A stretch of 10,578 nt of DNA from contig CALSCQ010000801.1 of NCBI GenBank assembly GCA_943704525.1, positions 1 through 10,578 of the forward strand, given 5' to 3'. Positions 1 to 8,798 of the stretch are shown here, in pieces (position 1 is the stretch's first letter; each line of letters starts with the position of its first letter). The DNA is from Pigoraptor vietnamica. Taxonomy: Eukaryota; Opisthokonta; Filasterea. The notes under the pieces are model-generated. The model made no database searches. It was not told the origin of the DNA and saw only the letters and a program-made list of their open reading frames with translations. A program made the position numbers and the translations under genes.

Positions 1-4
1 CCCA

Positions 5-27
5 ACCACACACACACACACACGCAC
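5..27. repeat. (CA)n microsatellite at the donor of intron 14 (window edge)
   Basis: On the sense (minus) strand the donor GTGCGTGTGTGTG continues straight into the repeat. The rest of this intron is outside the window. Confidence 0.85.
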
Positions 28-3000
28 CTGTCGCCTGTTTGCTCCGATCGCATTCATCGAGCGAATGGAGAGGAAGTTTTCCCGGCAGAATTCAAAACAA
101 GCGCCCCCTTGGCGGGGCGTCCTGCGCGAGGAGATGACGGGTATTAGGCACACGACGAAACGCATGCATCCGAGAGCGATAGACGTGGGTTCGCTTCAAC
201 ATAGGCGAGTGTCCATCGAGATCAATAACCCTGCTGGTAAACTGCATCGCAACACCCACCTCTGCCACTCGTCGTACGCCCTGGCAAACGTGAGGTGGTC
301 GCTGCAGAGGTTTCCCGCCATTTTTCGCTTCGCCTCGTCCGCCTCAGCGCGCTTGTCAAAGGGCGAGACAAACGGAGAGCGCTCGCTGCGCAAGCACATG
401 ACGCTGCATGAGCAAGGTGTGCGGCCAGTACGAGCACTCTCCCGCCCACTCCACCCACTCGCCGCCATTGCCCCTCTCCCCATTTCTTTCAAAGAAAACA
501 AACAACGTACGGATTTGCAAAGCGCACACCGGCGACGCACCTCATGGTCGCTGCGATCGTGAGGCAGCGGTCAAGGCACCTGAACACCGTCCCGAGCACA
601 ATGAGCTTGCCAAGACGCGCGTCCACAGGCAGTGCCGCGAGGTGGTACCCGAGCGGCGTGAGGCGCTCGCGGTCGTCCAGTGCGCCAATCGCACGCAGCG
701 ACTCGACAGCCGAGCGGACGGCGTCAGACTCCGGCGGCTCAATAACACGCAAGAGGACGCCCTATGTGACGCAGAGAGGAGGTGAACGACGGCAGGACGT
801 CTCTGTGAGCAAAGGGTTGTGAAGAATTCTTGAATATAAAACTCGAAGAATGAAAATATGACCCACCAGCGCGAGGCGGCCGTCGGCGTCCCCAAGCGCC
901 ATGAGCTTGATGCGCAGGACCATTTGCTCGAGAGGAACGCGGCGCATTTCGGGCTGCTGCGCCTCCTCCAACACAAAGTTGTACCTGCGTGTGCGAGTGG
1001 GCGGTTCGTGAGTGGGTGAGATGGGCTGTCGGAATCACGCATGCGTGAGCCATCATCGGGTAGCATGCCGTGTCGAGTTCAAGAGCAGCACACATACAGA
1101 CGTAAGGAACGATACTTGAAAGACGCGCATAACACACGTGCACACGTGCATGCACACCCTCCTTCACTGCAACGACAAGTGAGACAGCAGATTACGCGCC
1201 TGTGCTGTGTCGTGAGGTGGTAGCAGATGCCCGCCCTGACGCGCCCCGCACGCCCTCGTCGCTGCACGGCGTTCGCGCGCGCGATCGGCGTCGTGTCCAG
1301 ACTCGCCATCCCTGTGTTGGGGTCGTAGTGTGTCTCTCGCATCATCACGCAGTCCACGACCGCCGTGATGTCATCGATCGTAATGCTCGTCTCGGCAATG
1401 TTCGTGGCGAGGACGACCTTGCGAATGGACGGCGGCGGCCGCACGAACGCGCGCCGCTGGTCCTCGCTGCACGCGCGTAAACGTGTGTGTGAGAGGGCGC
1501 AAATGAGCGTGCATGCACGCGCGCGTGTGTGTTTGGTGTGTGTGCATGTATGTATATGCGCGTGTAAATTGGGTGAGAGCAAGTTACAGGAGCGCAGACA
1601 CGCTGTCGTGAAAACACAGGCGCCCAGAAGCTCAACGAAAACGGAACGTTGCAAACTCACTTTGAAAGCATCGAATGGAGCGGCACCACGTACTGCCGGT
1701 GTGCGCTCAGGCGCGGGTTCGTGACAAGGAGATCGTGCACCGCCGTAATGTCGGCAATGCCCGGCAGGAACACGAGGATGCCGCCCGCTTCCACGGCGTC
1801 CTCTGGCGATTGCTGCTGCGCGCCCTTGCCGCCGCGACGTCCGCCCTTGCCCTTCGGTGCGCCTGCGTCGAAGGAGAAGAGAAGTTGGCTCAACTCGTAT
1901 CATATAAATCACACGCGAGCGCCCAAAGACACACGACCACAGCGACATTACGGGGGAGGCCGGTGGAATGGCAAGGAGGACATAATATTGGAGCACAACA
2001 TGGCAGGTAGGGACAAGAGACGCAAGAGAACACGCGAATCATTGTGTAATACACACACACACACACGCACCATCGGCCCCCTGCGCGGCAGCACTGCCTC
2101 CCTCGCCCGTCCTCAGCACGAGGTATTCGATCAACTGCGCGATCAGCGGGTGGTTGACCTTGGTGGGGTCGTACGCGGCGATCGACTGCACCGTCTTGGC
2201 GCTGTAGCCCTTGTAGCGCACGCACAGCTCGGAGAAATCGAGCTCGGCATCCGGCGCCGTCAAGAGGCGGTTGCTCTCTGAAGGAAAAGAAGGCGGGCAC
2301 AAGAGTGAGTGCTATGATGACGCGAGAAGGGAGACGCGTGATATGGTGGAGGGTCGTGACAAGAAAGGGGCTATTGAGAGTAGCTATCGAGAGCATAGCC
2401 AAGAGAACTAAGTCACGCAAAACGGCATTTGCGATTCCGAAGCTGGAACGAACGGCGAAACGAGCTAGAGCGCACAACTCACCTTCGCCGCGACCCTTCT
2501 CCGCGCGACCGCCACCACGGCCCCCGTCGCGGCGACCACCGCGCCCGTAATTCCCGCGCCCGCCATCTCCCTCGTCGTCATCGTCGTCCCTCTCCTTCGC
2601 GCGCTTCTTGTCCTCGCGGAACGACCCGCTGCGCGCGTACGGCGAACCCGCCGCGATAACGTGACCCGTGGCCTCGAGCGCGTCTTCGAGGAAGAGCGGC
2701 GTGACGGGGAAGGTGCGGCCAGAGATGGACAGGACGGGGCACCCGCCAAAGTACGATGAGAAGAGAGCGGCGTTGACGGTTGCGCTCATGAGGACCACAC
2801 GGAGGTCGGTGCGCTGCTGGAGGAGGTCCTGCGCGGGGCGAGGGGCGCAGAAGGGCAACCGGTGTTACGATTAGACATGCAACAAACGTAAGAAACGAGG
2901 AAGAAAGGGGAGACGCAAACCAAACGTCAAAGTCACAACGAAAGTGGCCTTTTCGAGAAACGCCGGAATGTACGGGCAGATGCACATACGAGTGAGGGAC

Positions 3001-5822
3001 GCACACTCTCAACACGACGTGCCACAGACACAACAAGATAGTCCACTCACGCGCAGGATCATGAGGAGAAAGTCGCTCTCAATCGACCGCTCGTGCACCT
3101 CGTCCACGATCACGTGCGACACCCCTGCGAGAGAGCCGTCGCCCTCCAGTCGGCGCAGCAGAATGCCCGTCGTGCAGAAGAGTATGCGCGTGACAGGCGA
3201 CATCGACGACTCCAGCCTGCGCAACGGGATAGTGTGCATGCGTGTGTATTGCGTGAGAACGTGTCGCGCCAGTGTTTGCTCGTGCACGACGAATGTGCGT
3301 GTGCATGTGTTGGGCCTAGAACAAGGTGAGCGAGGTGAAGGTGGCACGTGACCCACCGTATCTGATAGCCAACGGTATCCCCGACGGCTTCGGCGCGCTC
3401 GGTCGCCACTCTGTCGGCCAACCCGATGGCCGAGATGCGCCGCGGCTGCGTGCAGACAATGTTGCAACGGGCGGGACAGCCCTTCTCCGCAAACGAATCG
3501 TAGAGAAACTGCGGTATCTGTGGAGGGGATCGCGATAAGTGAGTACATGATAGATGCGCGCGCGCGCGCGTGCGTGCGTGTGTGTGTGGAAGAGCAGGCG
3601 CATACGCGAAGGAGAGAGGGATGAAAGGGACAGAAAGGCAAGGAGTGGGACAGCGAGGCTCACCTGTGTGCTCTTGCCGCAGCCAGTCTCTCCGCATATC
3701 ACGACGACGCGCGAGCTCTCGCACGTCCTCACAATCTCGTCCCTCTTGGCGTGTGCGGGGAGCGCCTCCCGCGCCGCGCGCATCTCGGCAAACTTTGGGC
3801 TTCGCTTCATGCTCGCGTACTTTTCTAAAAGACGGCTCTCAGGCGCAGGCACAAACACCTGCGTGTGTGGCGCCTGTTCGTGCGAACTTCAAAGTAAGAG
3901 ATATGCCCTCGCAAGGAGAAGGCGCGTTCGTCTCGTCCTCCTCAATTGGCACGCGACACGCACATACGCGCATGCACACACCTGCTTTGAAGCCGCACTC
4001 GCTGGCGACGCAGAAACCCCCCTGGGGGGCGGCACATCACCAGTCGTGGCGTGCGGCCGCTTCCACTTGGCCAAGTCCCTGAAGTTGTCCGGCGCCTCTT
4101 CATCAGACGATTCGTCTGCTTCGGTCGCACCCGCAGACTGCGCCTCGGCAGAGACGGGCGGCGATGGACGCGCGACAGGGCGCGGTGCCATGTCCACAAC
4201 AGGGGCGATTGGCTCTGCTTCCTGCGCTGGCGCACGCTGTTGCCCTCCGAGCGAACTTGCCGTCGAGTTTGCACTTTGGGCTCTGGCGCCCGCCGAAACG
4301 GCTGCAGTCGCACTCTTCGAACGCGCGTCGCCCTTCTCGTCGGTTTCCTTCCGTCGCTCAACGGCTGGCCCCGTGACGTCCGTCTGACGCAGCGAAGGGA
4401 CGGCCTCCACTGGCGGCTTGACCGCTTTCCGCGTGAGGTCGAGCGTCGGCGGTGCAACTGCCGCTCGCTTTGGCGCTTCCGCCGCACACGACTGGGCCAT
4501 CGCCGCAAACGCCGCCGAAATGGCGGGAAAAGACGACTCTGCCTGGCGCGCGTGTTTGCGCGGGAAGGACGCCTCGAACTCGGCAGTGATGTCGCTCTCG
4601 ACGTGCGACGCGAGCGTGAAGACGACGGGGGAGCCCACGTGATCGACGGCGTCTCTGTAGAGGCGAGCGGAGGCAGCGAGGAGGGCCACGGGCGCGATAG
4701 TGCGCTTCGCATACAGGACGATGGGTGGCTCGAAGGGGTAGAGTGACGCGGGAGGGAAGATCACCTCGAGGCGGTGCCGGCCATAGCCGCTGTCCACGGC
4801 CGCATAGTTTGCGCGGGAGTGGCCTGTGAAATGTACGTCAATACGAATGGAGGCGTGCGCTGTCGCGAGAACATTATAGATAGGGAATGGAAACACGGCG
4901 CAAAAGAATTCATGTGAAGGGAATCGAACCACCGACCTCCTGGTTTCCTGGGCGACGCGTCCCGCGCGACGGCCTGGTGCGGCATTTCGTGCGACTGCCG
5001 GCACTGCGCCCCAAAGCGGCACTTTCCCGCGAGGTAAAACTTGCACAGCTCCCTCTTCGCGCCCTCCGTCACCACCGACGCTGCGTGGCCGTCGTCCGAG
5101 AGGTGCATGACCCAGTGGTCTTGTCCCAACTCCACAAAGTTGTCGCCGTAGATCGACTTGAGAACTTCCACCTCTTCCGCACGCGCGGCGGCAATGTCGT
5201 CGATGGGCCCCGTCCACGCGGGGGCCACAATGCCCTCCGCAGAGAGGAGCGTCCCGTGGAGCAGTGCGAGCGCCTTCAGCTCGTCGTCGCCGGTTGCCTG
5301 CAGCGCCGCCTGACACGCGCGCGGTGGGAAACCGAGGCTCTCCAGCCACGGCGAGTCCGACCTGAATGCATCCTCTTCAGCAGCGGCGTTACTGCCGGCC
5401 GTGTCCGTGGCCCCCTTCGCTTCGTCCCCGCTGCCCTCTGCACTCTCCTCCTCCTCCTCTTCCGTCTCGTCGTATTCGTCGCTGTCGTCAATGTCGTACG
5501 AGCCGTCGTCGTCTCCAGACTCGCCTTCATCTCCCTCGTCCCACTCGTCGGGCACGTACTGGTCGTTTTCTTCGTCGTAATCGTAATCGTAATCGTCGTC
5601 GTAATCGTCGTCTTCGTCGAGTCCGTCGTCATCCGAGTGAACGACGGGCGGCGGGACCTTCTTGGCCGCAGGGGCGCTTTGGGGCTTTTGCTGCGAGGAG
5701 CTGTCGGTGGATGCATATTAGCACATGCACGCACGCGCACTCCGCGCACACACGCATAGACGCACAGACGCACACAATACACGCAAACACACACAGACAC
5801 ACACACACAGACACACACACAC

Positions 5823-5866
<44 letters not shown>

Positions 5867-6303
5867 CGCACACACGCACACACGCACACACACGGACACA
5901 CACGGACACGGACCAACCTGCGCTGATACACACACGCACAGGCAGGCGAAGGCAAGCTGACACAAAGACGAACACAGCGCGCAGACCTGTCCGTGTGACC
6001 GAGGGACGTCAGCAGCTTCGACACCATTCCCTGGCTCTCTCTGCTCATCGCGACGTGCTGCAACGGCCGGTGCGCACCCGCTTCCTCGCCAGCCCCGCGC
6101 CCTCTCCCACGCCCACGTCCGCGCCCTCGCGCTGCCCCTCTCCCACGCCCCCGGGATCCGCCATCCCCGCTTCTCTCACTGCGACCCGCGCCACTCCCAT
6201 CAACGCCATCGCCGCGCCCTTTCTTCTTCTTGCCTTTCGCCCACGGCAGCGGTCGCCCGAGTGCGTCGCGTTTCTGGCGGTTCTTTCCGCCGTTGCGGTT
6301 CAT
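28..6303 (-). CDS. DHX57: DHX57-type DEVH-box RNA helicase (3'-partial, 14 exons)
   Basis: Predicted ATP-dependent RNA helicase of the DEAH/RHA family, acting on RNA; the exact substrate of DHX57 proteins is poorly known. Visible in the spliced 1342-residue product: RG-rich N-terminus (residues 50-70), acidic tract (128-194), UBA-like segment (about 222-256), RWD start (about 281), CCCH finger CX7CX5CX3H (C325, C333, C339, H343), RWD second half with its YPxxPP signature (389-394), low-complexity linker (about 455-640), motif [10 protein letters not shown] (697-705), DEVH (798-801), SAT (830-832), an Asp/Arg/Gly-rich insert (896-929), motif [12 protein letters not shown] (from 1088), motif [10 protein letters not shown] (1135-1142), then the helicase-associated region and OB-fold start. 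A CCCH finger inside RWD plus a UBA is the DHX57 architecture and separates it from DHX29, DHX36 and YTHDC2. The start ATG at 6303 has A at -3, and no ATG occurs in the preceding ~490 nt of that strand. The last ~200 or more residues lie left of the window. Confidence 0.93.
985..1199 (-). other. GC-AG intron (intron 10 of the DHX57-like gene)
   Basis: The exon ends CACAG at 1200 and the intron begins GCGCGT. The acceptor is ACGCAG before the exon ending at 984. The preceding codon is split after two bases and completed by the first base of the next exon, giving ...TTQH-R-YNF... through the conserved HLxTxHxYN block without a gap. The only nearby GT, 4 nt further in, would shift the frame. A decoy acceptor with a good pyrimidine tract (TTGTCGTTGCAG) lies just inside the intron at about 1168-1180 but leads to no recognisable coding sequence. 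Confidence 0.8.
2051..2068. repeat. (AC)n microsatellite at the donor end of intron 8
   Basis: The AC repeat on the plus strand is TG on the sense strand and directly extends the donor GTGCGTGTGTG of the helicase intron 1863-2070. Confidence 0.9.
3551..3590. repeat. Alternating GC/GT dinucleotide tract in intron 4
   Basis: A run of GCGCGC followed by GTGCGTGCGTGTGTGTG on the plus strand (CA on the sense strand), inside helicase intron 3518-3663. Purely alternating purine-pyrimidine. Confidence 0.85.
5571..5625 (-). repeat. Coding TAC/GAT/GAC repeat (acidic Asp-Tyr tract)
   Basis: Hexanucleotide-like repeats of GAT TAC and GAC GAT TAC on the minus strand encode alternating Asp and Tyr with Asp/Glu runs, around residues 134-150 of the helicase. 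It starts a longer acidic low-complexity region (residues 128-194) ahead of the UBA-like domain. It is in frame and lies inside exon 2, so it is coding rather than intronic microsatellite. Confidence 0.85.
5722..5940. repeat. Long CA/TG microsatellite tract in intron 1 of the DHX57-like gene
   Basis: About 200 nt of nearly uninterrupted alternating purine-pyrimidine sequence, CA on the plus strand and TG on the sense strand of the helicase gene. The pure (AC)n core is 5824-5859; the flanks are CACACG and CACAGA variants. It fills most of the 286-nt intron 5701-5986 and ends close to the CTAAT branch-point candidate. It creates long spurious His/Thr and Cys/Val open frames on both strands. Confidence 0.95.
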
Positions 6304-6659
6304 CGTATGGGCGATGCAGTGGTAACGGTGCGCCTTCTGCGCGTTCTGCCACGCGGAGAGAACGACGTGCGATGCCCCAAAGCAAGTCGCAGAAAAAGAA
6401 GAGAAAAAAGAGTCGCGCGAAAAGGGGAAGGTCGAGAGTAACTGGAGGTAACGTCCGATGCCGCCGACCGCACGCGATGATAATCCAACGCTATGCGTAC
6501 GGTTGTTGTTAAAGATAAAGAGCGCGCGTGCGGCCCTATTGTATCAACGCGCGCTTGAACGTGGCAGGAAAAGCGAACGGCTGTCGTTAATAACGCGGCG
6601 ACAAATCTTCGAAGATCGCGAGTGCAATGTCCAACTCTGAAGCGTGTGAAACGGAACGG

Positions 6660-6667
6660 CACGTGAC
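6660..6667 (+). promoter_or_regulatory. E-box CACGTGAC
   Basis: CACGTGAC, a canonical palindromic E-box core that bHLH factors bind, lies 27 nt upstream of the CCAAT box. Motif match only; no proof of use. CACGTG also occurs elsewhere in the window, including just inside two GC donors. Confidence 0.4.
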
Positions 6668-6693
6668 TGACCCCCGTCCCAGCACGGGCGCCG

Positions 6694-6700
6694 CCAATCA
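6694..6700 (+). promoter_or_regulatory. CCAAT box (NF-Y type)
   Basis: GCCAATCAGC matches the NF-Y consensus core CCAAT with its preferred flanks. It sits about 84 nt upstream of the TATA-like box and 228 nt upstream of the transporter start codon, a normal spacing. NF-Y sites are frequent in bidirectional promoters, so it could serve both genes. Confidence 0.55.
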
Positions 6701-6782
6701 GCTGTTCGCCACAGCAGCGCCGTTCTGCGGCCAACGTGTGTCACTCTTACGCCGTGCAACACTTAAACACGGGCGCGTACGC

Positions 6783-6788
6783 TATAAG
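6783..6788 (+). promoter_or_regulatory. TATA-like box of the transporter gene
   Basis: TATAAG in GCTATAAGGG lies 140 nt upstream of the transporter ATG. A start site about 30 nt downstream would give a 5' leader of roughly 115 nt containing one small upstream ORF. Inferred from motif and spacing only. Confidence 0.45.
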
Positions 6789-6851
6789 GGAGACACATAG
6801 ACGCACGGCGCAGACACGCGCACACGCACGCACGCACGCACACGCAGGCAC

Positions 6852-6866
6852 ATGCACGCGAACTAG
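6852..6866 (+). other. Short upstream ORF (MHAN-stop) in the predicted 5' leader
   Basis: ATG CAC GCG AAC TAG lies 61 nt upstream of the transporter start codon and downstream of the TATA-like box. A 4-codon uORF is compatible with reinitiation at 6928. Whether it is in the mRNA depends on the real transcription start. Confidence 0.35.
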
Positions 6867-6927
6867 GCCCGATCGGCTCGAAGAATTTTTGAATCGGCTA
6901 GCGGTTTCACTTGAAAACGCGGGTGTC

Positions 6928-8728
6928 ATGGCAGCTGCATATGGCACGCCGCCTCCATACAAACTGCGGAGGTGAGCGTGCGTGCACTTGTGTGCGTACG
7001 TATGTGTATGTGTGCGTGCGTGTGTGTGTGGGTGTGCGCGTGTGTGGGTGTGCGTGGTGAGCGAGTCTGTGTGTGCACGATTGTGTGGTTTGATGTTGGC
7101 AATATGATTCTGTGCGACTGTACGGCAGCGTTCTCATCCTCTCCTTTATACAGCCGCATGGGGCGTGAGTCGGACCCCCAAGCGGCGGTGCTCCCCGTCC
7201 ACACACAAGACGCCGAACCCTCCGTCGCTTCGCTCGTGGGCACGCGAGGCCCTTCGTACCGCATCTCCGCACGCGATCCCCTCCGCTCCGTGAAGGAAGA
7301 TGAAGACGGCCCTCATGGCGTCGTCGATGCCGTGGCGGATCACATGCACATACCCAAGGGCGTGCGCGGGGACATGGGCAACATCCTCCTCCTCGTGACC
7401 CTCTACTTTATCCAGGGTCTTCCCCTCGGTTTCGTCTACGGTGGCCTTCCCGTCCTTCTCGCGGACCGTATGGGCATGCGAGAACAAGCAACGCTCACGC
7501 TCGCGACGATCCCATACAGCATCAAGCTGCTGTGGTCCCCCGTCGTCGACACGCTTCACCTCCCTTCGATCGGGCTGCGCAAGTCGTGGATTGTCCCAAC
7601 GCAACTCCTCATAGGAACGGCGTTCCTCGCTATCGGTCTCCGCGGGGACGAACTGCTCGCGTGGTCCGACACGTCCCTCGGGGTCATCTTCTTTGTTGTC
7701 ATTCTCCTCGCCGCGACGCAGGACATTGCTGTGGACGGGTGGGCGCTGAGCCTCCTCTCACCCCCCAACCGCCCCTATGCGTCGACGTGCCAGTCGATCG
7801 GTCTTGAGATCGGGACGCTCTTGTCTTCGAGCGTCTTTCTCGCCCTCAATTCCGCCGACTTCTGCAACAAGTACCTGCGGTCTGCGTCAGCGGCGTCTCC
7901 AGAGGCCACGGTGTCTGTGGGCACGCTGCTTGTTGGATGCGGCGCGCTGTTCATTGCGACGACCATGTGGCTGCTGTTCTTCAAGCACGAGGTGTGTGCG
8001 CGCCAGAACGGAGTTGTTTGTGTGCGTCACCTATATTCGGCGCTGTGTATGTGCGAGTGTTGTGTACGTGTATGCGTGCGCGCACATGTGTATGCAACGC
8101 GGTGTGCTCATGCGGCCGAATTCGACTGCCTGTCTCGTGCCTATGCAACGCACATAGCGAGACCCTTACATCTCGACGCCTTGTTCCAGGGCGAGTGCGA
8201 CGACCACCATGGTGGCGATGTCCTCTCCGTTTATCGCCAGATGCTTGACGTCGTGCGTCTACCGGCCGTGCGCCGACTTGCCGTCATTCTGCTTATTTCC
8301 AAGATCGGCCTTGTCGCGGGAGAGTCTGTGTCGGGATTCAAGCTGCTGGAGAAGGGCTTCAAGAAAGGGGTGGGTGCTCTTGCATGCCCACTATGTCTGT
8401 GCTTGCGTGTGCGTGGCACGGTCGTGCACAGTGCGGCCTGCGGGAACTGTGTAATATGCGTGCTTTGCTTGCTCCCAATTACACAATTCAGCACGACGTT
8501 TGCTTGTGTGTGAGTGCGTGTAAGAGTGTGCGCTTGTGAATGAGTGAATGAGTGTGTGTGTGTGTCGTGTGATGTGCGTGAGTGCAGCATCTCAACTCCC
8601 TTGTTCTCCCTCCAGGACCTCGCCATTCGTTCTCTCATTGAGTTTCCGATGCACTTGGCATTGGGCGTTCTCGTCGCGCGCTGGACGCTCGGCAGGGAAC
8701 CTCTGAAGATGGCACGTGGACGCCCATT

Positions 8729-8798
<70 letters not shown>

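Larger units (their letters stand above)
1..6303 (-). other. Exon-intron map of the DHX57-like gene
   Basis: Deduced exons, 5' to 3' on the minus strand: 6303-5987, 5700-4937, 4823-3982, 3858-3664, 3517-3357, 3216-3051, 2828-2483, 2277-2071, 1862-1661, 1466-1200, 984-867, 761-541, 385-260, 121-28. All junctions keep frame; total 4026 nt. The 13 complete introns are 105-286 nt, and a 14th begins at 27. Donors are mostly GTGNGT (GTGAGT, GTGGGT, GTGCGT), with GTCTGC for intron 1, GTCGGT for intron 2 and GCGCGT for intron 10. Acceptors are typically (G/A)CGCAG or YACAG with modest pyrimidine tracts. CTAAT-like branch-point candidates occur in introns 1 (about 5717-5721), 6 and 13. Each junction was chosen because the joined protein runs without gaps through conserved DHX57 blocks. 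The least certain are intron 1 (weak donor, poorly conserved region) and intron 2. Confidence 0.85.
6304..6927. promoter_or_regulatory. Divergent intergenic region between the helicase and the transporter
   Basis: This 624-bp gap separates two head-to-head start codons and must hold both promoters, either as two cores or as one bidirectional promoter. The transporter side has an E-box (6660-6667), a CCAAT box (6694-6700) and a TATA-like box (6783-6788). The helicase side has a pyrimidine-rich stretch on its sense strand (6391-6412) that could lie in its 5' leader, and no upstream ATG. Two short palindromes lie near the middle (6585-6595 and 6605-6616). A CA-rich tract occupies about 6795-6857. 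No conserved coding sequence was seen. Confidence 0.75.

Noticed and set aside
822-836. GAAGAATTCTTGAA as a heat-shock element in intron 11
   Set aside because: Only one correctly spaced TTCnnGAA pair; it is intronic and AT-rich, so it is probably chance.
1168-1199. A 32-nt mini-intron using the TTGTCGTTGCAG acceptor in intron 10
   Set aside because: Sequence after it gives no conserved protein, whereas the acceptor at 985 continues the family alignment without a gap.
2314-2320. Box C-like ATGATGA in intron 7 as a C/D snoRNA
   Set aside because: It lies on the antisense strand of the host intron with no paired CTGA box or terminal stem.
541-3858. Broken helicase frames as a pseudogene with frameshifts
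   Set aside because: Every break falls at a GT-AG or GC-AG splice pair with consistent phase, and all catalytic motifs are intact.
4880-5000. Complete tRNA gene on the minus strand
   Set aside because: Only the B-box-like core fits; acceptor, anticodon and T stems do not pair, and the upstream part is coding zinc-finger exon.
5725-6441. Long plus-strand open frame of His/Thr repeats
   Set aside because: It is a by-product of the (CA)n tract in intron 1 and of the antisense of exon 1; no conserved sequence.
6972-8513. Single 513-codon plus-strand ORF as the whole transporter gene
   Set aside because: It starts in the TG-rich intron 1 and reads through introns 2 and 3; conserved blocks continue only in later exons, and the spliced model restores the full family length.
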